NCBI GenBank assembly: GCA_021531615.1 | Contig: JADYUE010000022.1 | Coordinates: 1-38,369 of the forward strand | Length of the DNA: 38,369 nt | Direction of reading: 5' to 3' | Source of the DNA: Fusobacterium varium | Lineage (GTDB): Bacteria; Fusobacteriota; Fusobacteriia; Fusobacteriales; Fusobacteriaceae | Shown: positions 27,443 to 36,062 of the stretch, piece by piece | Layout of the letters: the number at the start of each line of letters is the position of its first letter | Numbering within the stretch: the first letter of the stretch is position 1 | Made by a program: the position numbers and the translations under genes | The notes under the pieces: generated by a model | Databases searched by the model: none | The model's input: the letters and a program-made list of their open reading frames with translations, nothing else | Told to the model about the DNA's origin: nothing

Positions 27443-28932
27443 TATTTTTTATAAACTTGATAAAGGATATGAGTACTTTCAGGATGAGGCACAAATCCTT
27501 CAACATTTTTTTGCATTCCTGTAATATCATCAGGATAGATTAAAGTAAAGAATGGTAGATCTTCTTGAAGTATATTTTGAAGTTCTTTATAGTATTCAAT
27601 TCTGTCAGCTGGAACTGTACTTTCTCTAGCTTTATCTAATAATTCATCAACTCTTTTATTTTCATAGAAAGTTCTATTTCCTGCTCCACCAAGGTTTTTA
27701 GAGTGGAATAGAGCATAAAGAGCAGAGTCAGAGTCAGCACTAGAAGACCATCCAAGAATAAACATCTCATGTTCTCCATTAGCAACTCTATCAAGGTAAG
27801 AACCCCATTCAAGAATTTCAATTTGAACATCTATTCCAATTTGTTTAAGTTGATCTTGAAGAATAACAGCAGTATCTTTTCTTACACTCTTATCATTAGT
27901 CCAAATTTTAGCTTTAAATCCATTTGGATATCCAGCTTGAGCAAGAAGTTCTTTAGCTTTTTCTATATTTTGAGTATATAATTTTGCATCTTTATTGTAT
28001 CCAAAAACATAAGGTGATACAGGAGAATTAGCTTTTTTAGCTGCTCCTAAGAAAACTGCTCCAATGATATCATCAACATTAGTAGCATATGCTATAGCTT
28101 GTCTAACCTCTTTTTTATCAAAAGGAGATTTTTTAGTGTTAAATCCAAGATAAGTAACACTCATAGCAGAGTTTTGAGCTAATTTAAGATTTGGATTGCT
28201 CTTTACCATTTCAACATCTATTGGATCTACATCATAAGCTATATCTGCTTCACCAGTTTCAAGTGCAATAGTTCTATTAGTTCCTTCAGGAACAACCTTA
28301 AAAGTAAGAGTATCTGAGGCAGCTTTTCCTTTATAATAATCAGGATTAGCTTTTAAAACTATTTTATCTCCAGAAGTCCAAGATTGGAATACAAATGGTC
28401 CTGTTCCTACTGGATGTTGTCCATAGTCAGCTCCTCTCTCTTTTACAGCTTTCTCATTCATAATTCCTGCTCCAATGTGGGCTAGGTAATTTACTAGAGG
28501 TCCATAAGGTTTTTTAGTTGTAATTCTAACAGTATAATCATCAACTGCTTCAACCTTATCTATATCAGAAAAATAGGCGATTAAACTTGGAGCTTCCTTA
28601 GCTCTATTTAAACTAAAAACAACATCTTTAGCAGAAAAAGGTTCTCCATTATGGAATTTAACATTTTTTCTTAATTTTAGTTCAAGAGTAAGTGGATCTA
28701 TCTGTTTCCAACTTTCAGCAAGTCCTGGAACAAGATTCATATCTTTATCTTTTTCAATAAGTCTATCATAGATATTTAAAGTAACTCTATGAGTAGGCAC
28801 ATCATTTGAAACTTGAGGGTCTAAACTTTTAGCATCAGAGTTTTGTACAACAACTAAATCAGAAGCCAAAAGGTTAAAACTTGAAACTGATAGTAAAATT
28901 GCAGTAGCTAAACCAAATAATCTTTTTTTCAT
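27442..28932 (-). CDS. Extracytoplasmic solute-binding protein, peptide/nickel ABC family 5
   Basis: 496 residues. A signal peptide (KKR, hydrophobic core, LLA|SD, cleavage near residue 23) exports it to the periplasm; no lipobox Cys is present. The mature part follows the DppA/OppA/NikA plan: NSDAKSLDPQVSND, KFHNGEPFSAKDVVFSLNRA, VGTGPFVFQSWTSGDKIVLKANPDYY and the C-terminal FFTLIYPDDITGMQKNVEGF. Likely substrates are di- or oligopeptides or glutathione. No permease or ATPase genes are nearby, so it must work with components encoded elsewhere. It has its own promoter and terminator. Confidence 0.9.
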   Translation of the reverse strand: MKKRLFGLATAILLSVSSFNLLASDLVVVQNSDAKSLDPQVSNDVPTHRVTLNIYDRLIEKDKDMNLVPGLAESWKQIDPLTLELKLRKNVKFHNGEPFSAKDVVFSLNRAKEAPSLIAYFSDIDKVEAVDDYTVRITTKKPYGPLVNYLAHIGAGIMNEKAVKERGADYGQHPVGTGPFVFQSWTSGDKIVLKANPDYYKGKAASDTLTFKVVPEGTNRTIALETGEADIAYDVDPIDVEMVKSNPNLKLAQNSAMSVTYLGFNTKKSPFDKKEVRQAIAYATNVDDIIGAVFLGAAKKANSPVSPYVFGYNKDAKLYTQNIEKAKELLAQAGYPNGFKAKIWTNDKSVRKDTAVILQDQLKQIGIDVQIEILEWGSYLDRVANGEHEMFILGWSSSADSDSALYALFHSKNLGGAGNRTFYENKRVDELLDKARESTVPADRIEYYKELQNILQEDLPFFTLIYPDDITGMQKNVEGFVPHPESTHILYQVYKK

Positions 28933-29000
28933 ATATACTCCCCCTATATAAATAAAATTATTTTTTCATTTTGTATAAAAAAAATATTTATTTTTCAATG

Positions 29001-29029
29001 ATTATATTATTTTTTTTTATATTTGTAAA
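29001..29029 (-). promoter_or_regulatory. Promoter of the peptide-binding protein gene
   Basis: Minus strand TTTACA (29024-29029), 17-bp spacer, TATAAT (29001-29006), about 70 bp before the start codon. Confidence 0.7.
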
Positions 29030-29163
29030 GATATATTTTTGATAAATTAAAAAAATTTAAAATTATATAAATATCTATATCTTAAAATCTATATATTTTT
29101 AATATATTTTTTACTAGGAAAAGTTTAAAATAAAAGGTAGAATATAGAAGAGGTGGGAAATAG

Positions 29164-32106
29164 ATGTTAAGTGAGTATAGGGGAAAGATACCTTTTTATT
29201 TAAAAGAATTAGAAAGAAATATAGTTTATTTATGTTCTTCTAATAAAAATATTGAGGATTATTATAATACTCTTGATGATTTTTATGATGGAGAGATTTT
29301 AAAAATAGAGAGTAGTTCTGATAGAGATGAGATTGAGAAAATAAATTATGATTTATTAGAGCTTTTAAAATCTAAAGAAAAACATATTATTTTAATCTCT
29401 TTAGAAGGGTTTTTAAGAGATTACTATCTTGAGGGAGAAAAAATAGTTTTTCAAAAAGACAGAGATATATCTTTAAAAAAAGTTCAGGATATTCTTATAA
29501 AAAATAGATATGAAAAAACATATATGCTAGAAAAAAGAATGCAATATAGTCTTAGAGGGGATATATTAGATATCTTTCCAAAGAATGGAGATTACCCTGT
29601 AAGAGTAGAATTTTTTGGAGACAGTGTTGAGAGAATAACTTATTTTGATATAGAAACACAGAAAAGTATTGAGTCTTTAGATAGAATTGATATGTATATG
29701 AATAATAATAAAAATTCTCAGATAGATTTTTATAAACTTATAAATTTATCTGAAAATAGGATAATTTTTGAAAATAGAGAGATTCTTCAATATAAGTTAG
29801 AGGAGATAATTTTAAGAGATAGAGAGAGAGAAGAAAAATTAAGAGAAAGATTTTCTCAATTGGATATAATTGGTGAGGAACTGACTTTAAAAAGATTTAG
29901 TGAAGATGAGATAAAAAAATTTGAAGATTATGAAAATATAAAAAAATTAAGCAAAAAAGAGAAAATCTTAGTAATTTCAGAGGAGAGTAAAAGATATCAA
30001 GAGATATTTAAAGGGTATCCAATAGAGTTTCAACACTATCCACATTATGAGGGGTATAGAGATGAAAATTATCTTGTGTTAACTGATAGAGAGTTAAAGG
30101 GAATAAAAGTTAAAAGAGGGACAAAAGAGAAGATAAAATTAAGGTATAAAGATGTTTCTCAAATAAGAGAGAATGATTATATAATCCATGAAAATTATGG
30201 AGTTGGAATCTATTTAGGAATTGAAACAATAGATGGACAAGATTATCTCAAAATAAAATATGCTGATGAAGATAAACTTTTTGTTCCAGTTGAAGGGATT
30301 AATAAAATTGAAAGATATATCTCAACTGATGGTGTAGTTCCAGAGATCTATCAATTAGGTAGGCGAGGATTTAAAAGAAAAAGAGAGAAATTACAAGAGG
30401 AGATGTTAATTTTTGCTAAAGAGATAATTGAGATTCAAGCAAGAAGAGCATATGAAAAGGGATATAAATTCTCTCATGATACAGTTTGGCAAGAGGAGTT
30501 TGAAGAAAGTTTTCCATATAGAGAAACCCCTTCTCAGTTAAAAGCTATTGAGGATGTAAAACATGATATGGAATCTGAGAGAGTGATGGATAGAGTTATC
30601 TGTGGAGATGTGGGATATGGAAAGACAGAGATAGCTATTAGAGCAGCTTTTAAAGCCTCAGTTGATGGAAAACAGGTAGCTTTGATGGTGCCTACAACAG
30701 TTTTAGCTCAACAACATTTTGAAAGATTTAGTGAAAGGTTTAAAAACTATCCAATAACTATTGAACTGTTAAGTAGATTGAAAACAGGTAAAGAGCAAAA
30801 AGAAGTATTAAATAGAATTGAGGCAGGAACTGTGGATATAGTTATTGGAACTCATAGAATTTTATCTTCAGATGTAAAATTCAAGGATTTAGGATTAGTG
30901 ATAATAGATGAGGAACAAAAATTTGGTGTTAAGGCTAAGGAACAATTAAAGAAGATAAAAAATAGAATAGATATGATAACTTTAACAGCAACACCTATAC
31001 CTAGAACATTGAATTTGTCACTATTAGGAATAAGAGATCTATCAGTAATTGATACTCCACCAGAGGGAAGAAAACCTATTGAAATAATTTTTATTGAAAA
31101 GGATAATAAAAAATTAAAAGATATTATAATGGAAGAGATAGCTAGAGAGGGGCAGGTATTTTATATCTTTAACTCTGTAAAAAATATAGCTAAAAAAACA
31201 GATGAATTAAGAAAAATTCTTCCAAACTATCTGAAACTTGATTTTATTCATGGACAAATGACTCCAAAAGAGATAAAAAATAAGATAAAAGAGTTTGAAA
31301 ATGGTGATATAGATATTTTAGTTTCAACTACAATAATAGAGAATGGTATAGATATAGAAAATGCCAATACAATGATAATAGAGGGAGCAGATAGATTGGG
31401 ACTCTCTCAAATCTATCAATTGAGAGGTAGAATTGGAAGAGGAAATAGAAAGGGATATTGTTATCTTTTAACTAAAGAGGCTCAAAGTAAAAAATCTAAA
31501 GAGAGAGAGGAATCTATTAAAAATTTAGGAGATAGTGGTGGTGGATTACAACTTTCTCTTGAAGATATGAGAATTAGAGGAGCTGGAGAAATTTTAGGAG
31601 AGAAACAACATGGAGCTTTAGAAACATTTGGATATAATCTTTATATTAAGATGCTAAATGAAGAGATTGCTAGATTAAAAGGAGAAAAAAGAATAGAGGA
31701 TATAAATCTTGAGATAAAATTAAGTATAGATGCCTTTATTCCAGATGATTATATAGAAAAAGAGGAAAAATTAAAAATTTATAGAAAAGCAGCAGAACTA
31801 AAAGATAAAGATGAGTTAGATGAGTTAATTGAAGAAGTTAGAGATAGATTTGGTGAGATGCCTAAAGAGGTAAAAAATTTCTTTTATTATCTAAATGTAA
31901 AATTAAAAGCAAGAGATTTAGGAGTTGAAATATTAAGAGAGGAAAAAGATGGATTCTTTATTAAATTTAATAGAGAGTGTGTAAATGTTGAGAAGATAAC
32001 AGAGATGATGTCAACAGGAAAACTCCAATACTTACCAAGAGAGGAAGCTATAAGATATAAGGGTAGTATTATGGGATTTTTTAATGAATATGAGGGAGTG
32101 ATATAA
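29164..32106 (+). CDS. mfd: Transcription-repair coupling factor Mfd
   Basis: Displaces stalled RNA polymerase and recruits UvrA. 980 residues against about 1150 in E. coli and Bacillus; the shortfall is in the N-terminal UvrB-like module, where YSLRGDILDIFPKNGDYPVRVEFFGD starts near residue 127. The RNAP-interacting domain is at about 337-390 (DYIIHENYGVGIYLG). The RecG-like motor has Walker A GDVGYGKTE (about 481), DEEQ (about 582), TATPIPRTL and GRIGRG. The C-terminal TRCF domain follows. GAGGTGG precedes the ATG, so the short start looks real. Residues MYMNNNK (about 177-183) are encoded by an iteron-like motif. Confidence 0.94.
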   Translation: MLSEYRGKIPFYLKELERNIVYLCSSNKNIEDYYNTLDDFYDGEILKIESSSDRDEIEKINYDLLELLKSKEKHIILISLEGFLRDYYLEGEKIVFQKDRDISLKKVQDILIKNRYEKTYMLEKRMQYSLRGDILDIFPKNGDYPVRVEFFGDSVERITYFDIETQKSIESLDRIDMYMNNNKNSQIDFYKLINLSENRIIFENREILQYKLEEIILRDREREEKLRERFSQLDIIGEELTLKRFSEDEIKKFEDYENIKKLSKKEKILVISEESKRYQEIFKGYPIEFQHYPHYEGYRDENYLVLTDRELKGIKVKRGTKEKIKLRYKDVSQIRENDYIIHENYGVGIYLGIETIDGQDYLKIKYADEDKLFVPVEGINKIERYISTDGVVPEIYQLGRRGFKRKREKLQEEMLIFAKEIIEIQARRAYEKGYKFSHDTVWQEEFEESFPYRETPSQLKAIEDVKHDMESERVMDRVICGDVGYGKTEIAIRAAFKASVDGKQVALMVPTTVLAQQHFERFSERFKNYPITIELLSRLKTGKEQKEVLNRIEAGTVDIVIGTHRILSSDVKFKDLGLVIIDEEQKFGVKAKEQLKKIKNRIDMITLTATPIPRTLNLSLLGIRDLSVIDTPPEGRKPIEIIFIEKDNKKLKDIIMEEIAREGQVFYIFNSVKNIAKKTDELRKILPNYLKLDFIHGQMTPKEIKNKIKEFENGDIDILVSTTIIENGIDIENANTMIIEGADRLGLSQIYQLRGRIGRGNRKGYCYLLTKEAQSKKSKEREESIKNLGDSGGGLQLSLEDMRIRGAGEILGEKQHGALETFGYNLYIKMLNEEIARLKGEKRIEDINLEIKLSIDAFIPDDYIEKEEKLKIYRKAAELKDKDELDELIEEVRDRFGEMPKEVKNFFYYLNVKLKARDLGVEILREEKDGFFIKFNRECVNVEKITEMMSTGKLQYLPREEAIRYKGSIMGFFNEYEGVI
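29690..29711 (+). repeat. Iteron-like 22-mer, copy 16 (inside mfd)
   Basis: Full match to the core consensus, TGTATATGAATAATAATAA, on the sense strand of mfd. It encodes MYMNNNK in a poorly conserved linker and lies in the same reading frame as copy 3 in the dciA-like gene. Confidence 0.7.
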
Positions 32107-32870
32107 TGAAAGAATTTGATAGACTTGTGGAAATAATAAAGATTTTGAGAGGTGAAGGAGGTTGTCCTTGGGATAGAGAACAAACTCTTGAGACTTTAAA
32201 ACCTTGTTTGATGGAGGAAACTTGTGAAGTTTTAGAGGCTATGGACAAAGGTGGAGATGAATTAAAAGGGGAACTTGGAGATCTTTTGATGAATGTTGTT
32301 TTTCAAGCTGATATCTGTGAAGATGAAGGAAAATTCAATATTGAAGATGTAGCTAGAGGAATAAATGAGAAGATGATTAGGAGACATCCCCATGTTTTTA
32401 AAGAGAAAGATAGTGGAATAACTTCAGATGAAGTTTTAGTTAATTGGGAAGAGATTAAGAAAAGTGAAAAGGAACATGAAAATAGAAAATCAGCATTAGA
32501 TGGAGTACCTATATATTTACCAGCTTTAGCAAAGGCTGAAAAAATTCAGAAGAAAGCAGCAAAAGTTGGATTTGATTGGGATAATATAGCTGATGTAATT
32601 GGAAAAGTTGAAGAGGAACTTGGAGAATTAAAAGAGGCTATGGAGAAAAAAGATTCAGAAAATACAAAAGAGGAGTTAGGGGATCTTTTATTTGCTATAG
32701 TTAATCTTTCAAGATTTTTAAAAGTTAATTCAACTGATGCATTAGAGCAAACTATAAAGAAGTTTGATAAGAGGTTTAGATATGTAGAAGAGAGATGTGA
32801 TATAGAGAAAGCCTCTCTAGAGGAAATGGAAAAATTTTGGAATGAGGCTAAAAACAGGGTTGACATATAA
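32106..32870 (+). CDS. mazG: Nucleoside triphosphate pyrophosphohydrolase MazG
   Basis: 254 residues with two MazG domains. The first starts RGEGGCPWDREQTLETLKPC and holds the metal-binding EE..E and ELGDLLMNVVFQA. The second holds EVEEELGELKEAM-like and EELGDLLFAIVNLSRFL. It hydrolyses NTPs, including aberrant ones, to NMP and PPi. It overlaps the mfd stop by 1 base, so the two genes are translationally coupled. The order mfd, mazG, rqcP matches Bacillus apart from genes missing between. Confidence 0.94.
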   Translation: MKEFDRLVEIIKILRGEGGCPWDREQTLETLKPCLMEETCEVLEAMDKGGDELKGELGDLLMNVVFQADICEDEGKFNIEDVARGINEKMIRRHPHVFKEKDSGITSDEVLVNWEEIKKSEKEHENRKSALDGVPIYLPALAKAEKIQKKAAKVGFDWDNIADVIGKVEEELGELKEAMEKKDSENTKEELGDLLFAIVNLSRFLKVNSTDALEQTIKKFDKRFRYVEERCDIEKASLEEMEKFWNEAKNRVDI

Positions 32871-32887
32871 AAAAAATATAGTATATA
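32860..32887 (+). promoter_or_regulatory. Possible internal promoter before rqcP-ispE-spoVG
   Basis: TTGACA (32860-32865) overlaps the mazG stop codon, with TATATA at 32882-32887 (16-bp spacer; an 18-bp option exists). Start of transcription would be about 26 bp before rqcP. Confidence 0.5.
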
Positions 32888-32919
32888 TAGTTAATAAGAC
32901 GGGAGGAGTAGTCTAAATC

Positions 32920-33210
32920 ATGAGATTGGATAAATTTTTAAAGGTTAGTAGAATAATTAAGAGAAGACCTATTGCAAAGATAGTTGTAGATGGTGGAAAA
33001 GCTAAGCTAAATGGAAAGGTAGCTAAGGCTGGAACAGAAGTAAAAGTAGGACAAATTTTAGAGTTAGAATATTTTAATAAGTACTTTAAGTTTGAGATAA
33101 TGGAAGTACCTACTGGAAATGTAGCTAAGGAGAAAACTTCTGACTTGATAAAAGTTTTAGAAAGTAGAGGAATAGAAATTGATATAGATAGTGAGGAGGA
33201 TATTTTTTAG
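32920..33210 (+). CDS. rqcP: S4-domain ribosome quality control factor RqcP (YabO-like)
   Basis: 96 residues with an N-terminal S4 domain: MRLDKFLKVSRIIKRRPIAK, then VVDGGKAKLNGKVAKAGTEVKVGQILEL. RqcP/YabO binds 50S-nascent-chain complexes and supports RqcH-driven alanine tailing. The C-terminal 25 residues are acidic. It lies directly after mazG as in Bacillus. The assignment to RqcP rather than Hsp15 rests on size and on this gene order. GGGAGGAG lies 11 bases before the ATG. Confidence 0.82.
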   Translation: MRLDKFLKVSRIIKRRPIAKIVVDGGKAKLNGKVAKAGTEVKVGQILELEYFNKYFKFEIMEVPTGNVAKEKTSDLIKVLESRGIEIDIDSEEDIF

Positions 33211-34067
33211 TGAAATTTTCGTTAAATTCTAATGGAAAAATAAATATAGGTCTGAATGTAATTGGAGTTCTTCCTAATGGGTATCATCTTTTGGATATGA
33301 TTATGGTACCAATTAGTTTAAGTGATAGAATAACTGGTGAAATAGAAGATATTTCAGGAACTCTTGAAATAAAAACAAATAAAGCAGATATTCCTGTAAA
33401 TGAAGATAATATTTTATGGAAAATCTATGATAAATTTTATAGTGAAAGTGGACTTTCTAAAAGAAAAATATCTTTGTATCTTGAAAAAATTATACCTCAT
33501 CAAGCTGGACTTGGAGGGGGAAGCTCAAATGGAGCATTTTTATTAAAACTTTTAAATGAGTTTCATGGAAATTTTTTCTCACAAGAAAGATTGATTGAGA
33601 TAGGGAAAAGTGTTGGAGCTGATATTCCATTTTTCTTGATTAATAAATCTGCAAGAGTTAGAGGAATAGGGGAGGATATTGAGATTATAGAGAATAATTT
33701 AAAAAATTCTATAATTTTAATAAAGCCACAATTTGGAGTTTCAACAGGAAAAGCTTATAAAAATATGTCTATGCTCAATAATAAAAGAGATGCAAATATT
33801 GATAAAATCATATTTGGATTAAAAGATAATAGAGTGGATATAGTTGAAGATAATATAGAAAATCATCTAGAGCAAGGATTGTTATTAGAAGATGAAAATA
33901 TAATTAAATTTAGAAAAAAATTGGCAGAATTAAATATGAAATTTTTTATGTCAGGAAGTGGAAGTGCATACTATACTTTTGTTACTCAAGAAGAATCAGA
34001 AGAAGCTGTTACAAGAATAAAAGAGTACTTAAATAGCTGTGAAGTCTATCTTTGCAGTTCTTTATAG
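33210..34067 (+). CDS. ispE: 4-diphosphocytidyl-2-C-methyl-D-erythritol kinase
   Basis: GHMP kinase of the MEP isoprenoid pathway, 285 residues. KINIGLNVIGVLPNGYHLLDMI at the N-terminus and the ATP loop PHQAGLGGGSSNGAFLLKLLN (about 94-114) are diagnostic. SVGADIPFFL and the C-terminal FFMSGSGSAYYTF complete the fold. The start is GTG, overlapping the rqcP stop (TAGTG), with GAGGAGG inside rqcP as ribosome site. Confidence 0.94.
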   Translation: MKFSLNSNGKINIGLNVIGVLPNGYHLLDMIMVPISLSDRITGEIEDISGTLEIKTNKADIPVNEDNILWKIYDKFYSESGLSKRKISLYLEKIIPHQAGLGGGSSNGAFLLKLLNEFHGNFFSQERLIEIGKSVGADIPFFLINKSARVRGIGEDIEIIENNLKNSIILIKPQFGVSTGKAYKNMSMLNNKRDANIDKIIFGLKDNRVDIVEDNIENHLEQGLLLEDENIIKFRKKLAELNMKFFMSGSGSAYYTFVTQEESEEAVTRIKEYLNSCEVYLCSSL

Positions 34068-34098
34068 ATAATACTAAAAACAGGGAAGGTGCATTAAT

Positions 34099-34395
34099 AT
34101 GAAAATTACAGATGTTAGACTAAGAGCAGTGAAAAACGAGAACGAATTAAAATTAAAGGCTTATGCTGATGTTACTTTTGATGAATGTTTTGTTATTCAC
34201 GGTCTAAAAATAATAGATGGTCAAAAAGGAATGTTTGTTGCTATGCCATCGAGAAAAATGCCTGATGGAGAGTATAAAGATATAGCTCATCCTATCACAC
34301 CTGAATTAAGAAAAGAGATAACAGATTCAGTTATAGCTAAATATAATGAAATGGATTTTTCTGAAGAAGTAGCTGAAGAACCAAAAGCTGAATAA
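34099..34395 (+). CDS. spoVG: SpoVG RNA/DNA-binding regulator
   Basis: 98 residues: MKITDVRLRAVKNENELKLKA, then KIIDGQKGMFVAMPSRKMPDGEYKDIAHPI, a near-complete SpoVG signature. SpoVG proteins bind RNA or DNA and tune envelope, virulence or sporulation genes; there is no sporulation here. It follows ispE by 31 bases with AGGGAAGGTG upstream and is ended by the hairpin at 34423-34449. Confidence 0.95.
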   Translation: MKITDVRLRAVKNENELKLKAYADVTFDECFVIHGLKIIDGQKGMFVAMPSRKMPDGEYKDIAHPITPELRKEITDSVIAKYNEMDFSEEVAEEPKAE

Positions 34396-34422
34396 GAGAT
34401 AAGATAATAAATAATTTTAAAG

Positions 34423-34453
34423 ATAACCTGAAGGAATACTTCAGGTTATTTTG
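34423..34453 (+). terminator. Terminator of spoVG
   Basis: ATAACCTGAAG (34423-34433) pairs perfectly with CTTCAGGTTAT (34439-34449) across a 5-base loop, followed by TTTTG. Confidence 0.8.
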
Positions 34454-34478
34454 TGATTTTTATAAAAGGAGTAAATAG

Positions 34479-35015
34479 ATGAAAATTTTGATTTTAAATG
34501 GAAGTGCAAGAAAAAAAGGGAATACTAGAACAGCTTTAAAACAGATAGAAAAAGGAATAGATCTAAATAATAATAGTGCTGAATTTATAGATATTACAGA
34601 TTTTAAAATAGCTGGTTGTTTAGGTTGTGATGGTTGTAAAAGAACTGGAGTTTGTGTAATAAAAGATGATGCAGTAGGATTAGTTGAAAAAATAGTTGAA
34701 GCTGATATGGTAATATTTGGATCTCCAGTTTATTGGTGGGGAATCTCTTCTCAAACTAAAGCTTTAATAGATAGAATCTATATGAAAAACTCTACTTTAC
34801 CACAACTTAAAAAGAAAATTGGTGTAGTGGCAGTTGGTGCAGATGAATTATCAGGAGAGCAATATAAATTGATAAAAGGGCAATTTGATTGTATATGTGA
34901 GTATTTAGGTTGGGAGTTTGCAGTATATAAACCTATCTCAGCTGGATTGATAGGAGATGTTGAAAAGCAAGTTGGATTGATGAGAGAGTTAAAAGAGATA
35001 GGACAAAAATTATAG
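34479..35015 (+). CDS. Iron-sulfur flavoprotein / NADPH-dependent FMN reductase family
   Basis: 178 residues with a flavodoxin fold. NGSARKKGNTRTAL at the start is the FMN phosphate loop, and FGSPVYWWGISSQTKALIDR is the conserved second flavin loop. GCLGCDGCKRTGVC (about 48-61) gives a compact C-x2-C-x2-C-x4-C motif like that of archaeal iron-sulfur flavoproteins, which ligates a 4Fe-4S cluster. A redox or oxidative-stress role is likely; the partner is unknown. AAAGGAG lies 8 bases before the ATG. Confidence 0.82.
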   Translation: MKILILNGSARKKGNTRTALKQIEKGIDLNNNSAEFIDITDFKIAGCLGCDGCKRTGVCVIKDDAVGLVEKIVEADMVIFGSPVYWWGISSQTKALIDRIYMKNSTLPQLKKKIGVVAVGADELSGEQYKLIKGQFDCICEYLGWEFAVYKPISAGLIGDVEKQVGLMRELKEIGQKL

Positions 35016-35038
35016 AAAAAGAGATATAATTAGAGAAA

Positions 35039-35060
35039 ATATTATTGTGCATATACATAT
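35039..35060 (-). repeat. Iteron-like 22-mer, copy 17
   Basis: Minus-strand core TGTATATGCACAATAATAT, directly beside the shared terminator of the flavoprotein and LUD genes. Confidence 0.65.
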
Positions 35061-35061
35061 A

Positions 35062-35097
35062 AAAAAACTGGTAGATTTTAAGATTTACCAGTTTTTT
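35062..35097. terminator. Bidirectional terminator between convergent genes
   Basis: AAAAAACTGGTA (35062-35073) pairs with TACCAGTTTTTT (35086-35097). A-tracts and T-tracts at both sides let it serve the flavoprotein gene (plus) and the LUD gene (minus). Confidence 0.85.
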
Positions 35098-35101
35098 ATT
35101 T

Positions 35102-35746
35102 TTAATATCCTATATTATCATCTACTAAAATAAGAATAATTCTACCTTTTATTTTGCTATAACGAGTGATAAGTAGTTGGCAACATATAGTGTCTGGGGA
35201 TTTACAATCATAGCAACAACCTGTTTTTTTACAAGGAGTGTCAATGTCAAATCTTTGAGCATTGATAGGGGCAGCTATATTTCTAGCACGAGATATAGCA
35301 TCTTCTACACTTTTAACAACTTTATTTATTCCAACTATCATTAAAACATATTTAGGTCCATAGCAGATAGCTGCTAATCTATTGGCAACACCATCAATAT
35401 TTACAAGGATTCCATCTTCAGATATAGCATTACAACTTGTTAAGAAAAAATCACTAGATAGAGCTTGATGCATAATTTTATGTTTTTCTTCTAAAGTAGT
35501 AGCTTTTTCTCTATCTAAAACTTTATAATTTCCCTTTCTAACAGCCTCTTTTAATCCGATACTTTCTATTGAAATTGATCCACCCCAACTAACAGAACTT
35601 TCTTGAGGGATAATTTCTAAAGCTTTTTTTAGAGCTTTCTCTTTATTTTGAGCAAAATAGGCATCTATATTTCTAGATTTTAAATTTTTGATTACTTGTT
35701 CTCCTAATAATATATTTCTTTTTTTTATTATATCCATAAAACTCAC
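35102..35746 (-). CDS. LUD-domain protein (LutC/YkgG-like)
   Basis: 214 residues of the DUF162/LUD family, to which LutC and the LutB N-terminus belong. Features are NKEKALKKALEIIPQESSVSWGGSISIESIGL, SSDFFLTSCNAISEDGILVNIDG and VLMIVGINKVVKSVEDAISRAR. The C-terminal end has a Cys-rich stretch, CKKTGCCYDCKSPDTICC, which could bind metal and is typical of stand-alone anaerobe homologues. No lutA or lutB neighbours are present, so lactate oxidation cannot be assumed. GAGGTGAG precedes the ATG. Confidence 0.82.
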   Translation of the reverse strand: MSFMDIIKKRNILLGEQVIKNLKSRNIDAYFAQNKEKALKKALEIIPQESSVSWGGSISIESIGLKEAVRKGNYKVLDREKATTLEEKHKIMHQALSSDFFLTSCNAISEDGILVNIDGVANRLAAICYGPKYVLMIVGINKVVKSVEDAISRARNIAAPINAQRFDIDTPCKKTGCCYDCKSPDTICCQLLITRYSKIKGRIILILVDDNIGY

Positions 35747-35772
35747 CTCATATAATATCTAAGATATATTTT

Positions 35773-35781
35773 ATTATACCA
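35773..35781 (-). promoter_or_regulatory. Extended -10 promoter of the LUD gene
   Basis: Minus strand TGGTATAAT, an extended -10 element, lies 26 bp before the start codon; only a weak -35 is seen. Confidence 0.5.
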
Positions 35782-35807
35782 TAGAGAAAAAGTTACAAAA
35801 AATAAAA

Positions 35808-35829
35808 AAACTGTCTTTTCAGACAGTTT
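35808..35829 (-). terminator. Terminator of tRNA-Gln
   Basis: AAACTGTCT/AGACAGTTT 9-bp stem with a 4-base loop, 14 bases past the tRNA 3' end, followed on the minus strand by a T tract. Confidence 0.85.
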
Positions 35830-35843
35830 CAATCTCAATTAAG

Positions 35844-35918
35844 TGGCTGGGCTGGCTGGATTCGAACCAGCGCATGACGGAGTCAAAGTCCGTTGCCTTA
35901 CCGCTTGGCGACAGCCCA
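35844..35918 (-). tRNA. tRNA-Gln(TTG)
   Basis: 75 nt including encoded CCA. Acceptor arm TGGGCTG pairs with CAGCCCA, discriminator G. The D arm has GCCAAGCGGTAAGGC. The anticodon arm ACGGA-CTTTGAC-TCCGT gives anticodon TTG. The T arm GCTGG-TTCGAAT-CCAGC is intact. Promoter and terminator are both present, so it is a single-gene unit. Confidence 0.97.
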
Positions 35919-35929
35919 ACAACATGATT

Positions 35930-35958
35930 ATGGTATCAAAAAAAAATTAGTTTGTCAA
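35930..35958 (-). promoter_or_regulatory. Promoter of tRNA-Gln
   Basis: Minus strand TTGACA (35953-35958), 17-bp spacer, TACCAT (35930-35935), 12 bp before the tRNA 5' end. Confidence 0.75.
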
Positions 35959-35988
35959 TAAAAAAATTAATTTATAAATTATTAGCTT

Positions 35989-36010
35989 TTATTTTTGTTC
36001 ATATACATAT
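35989..36010 (-). repeat. Iteron-like 22-mer, copy 18
   Basis: Minus-strand core TGTATATGAACAAAAATAA, a full consensus match. It lies between the tRNA-Gln and SLH-gene promoters. Confidence 0.7.
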
Positions 36011-36062
36011 AACCAAGAAAAAAAGGTTTTTTATTAAAAATCAAATAAAAATCATGTTTTCA

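Noticed and set aside
27306-27543. Two overlapping short open frames on opposite strands
   Set aside because: They run through the iteron-like motifs and the terminator and have no ribosome sites; composition explains them.
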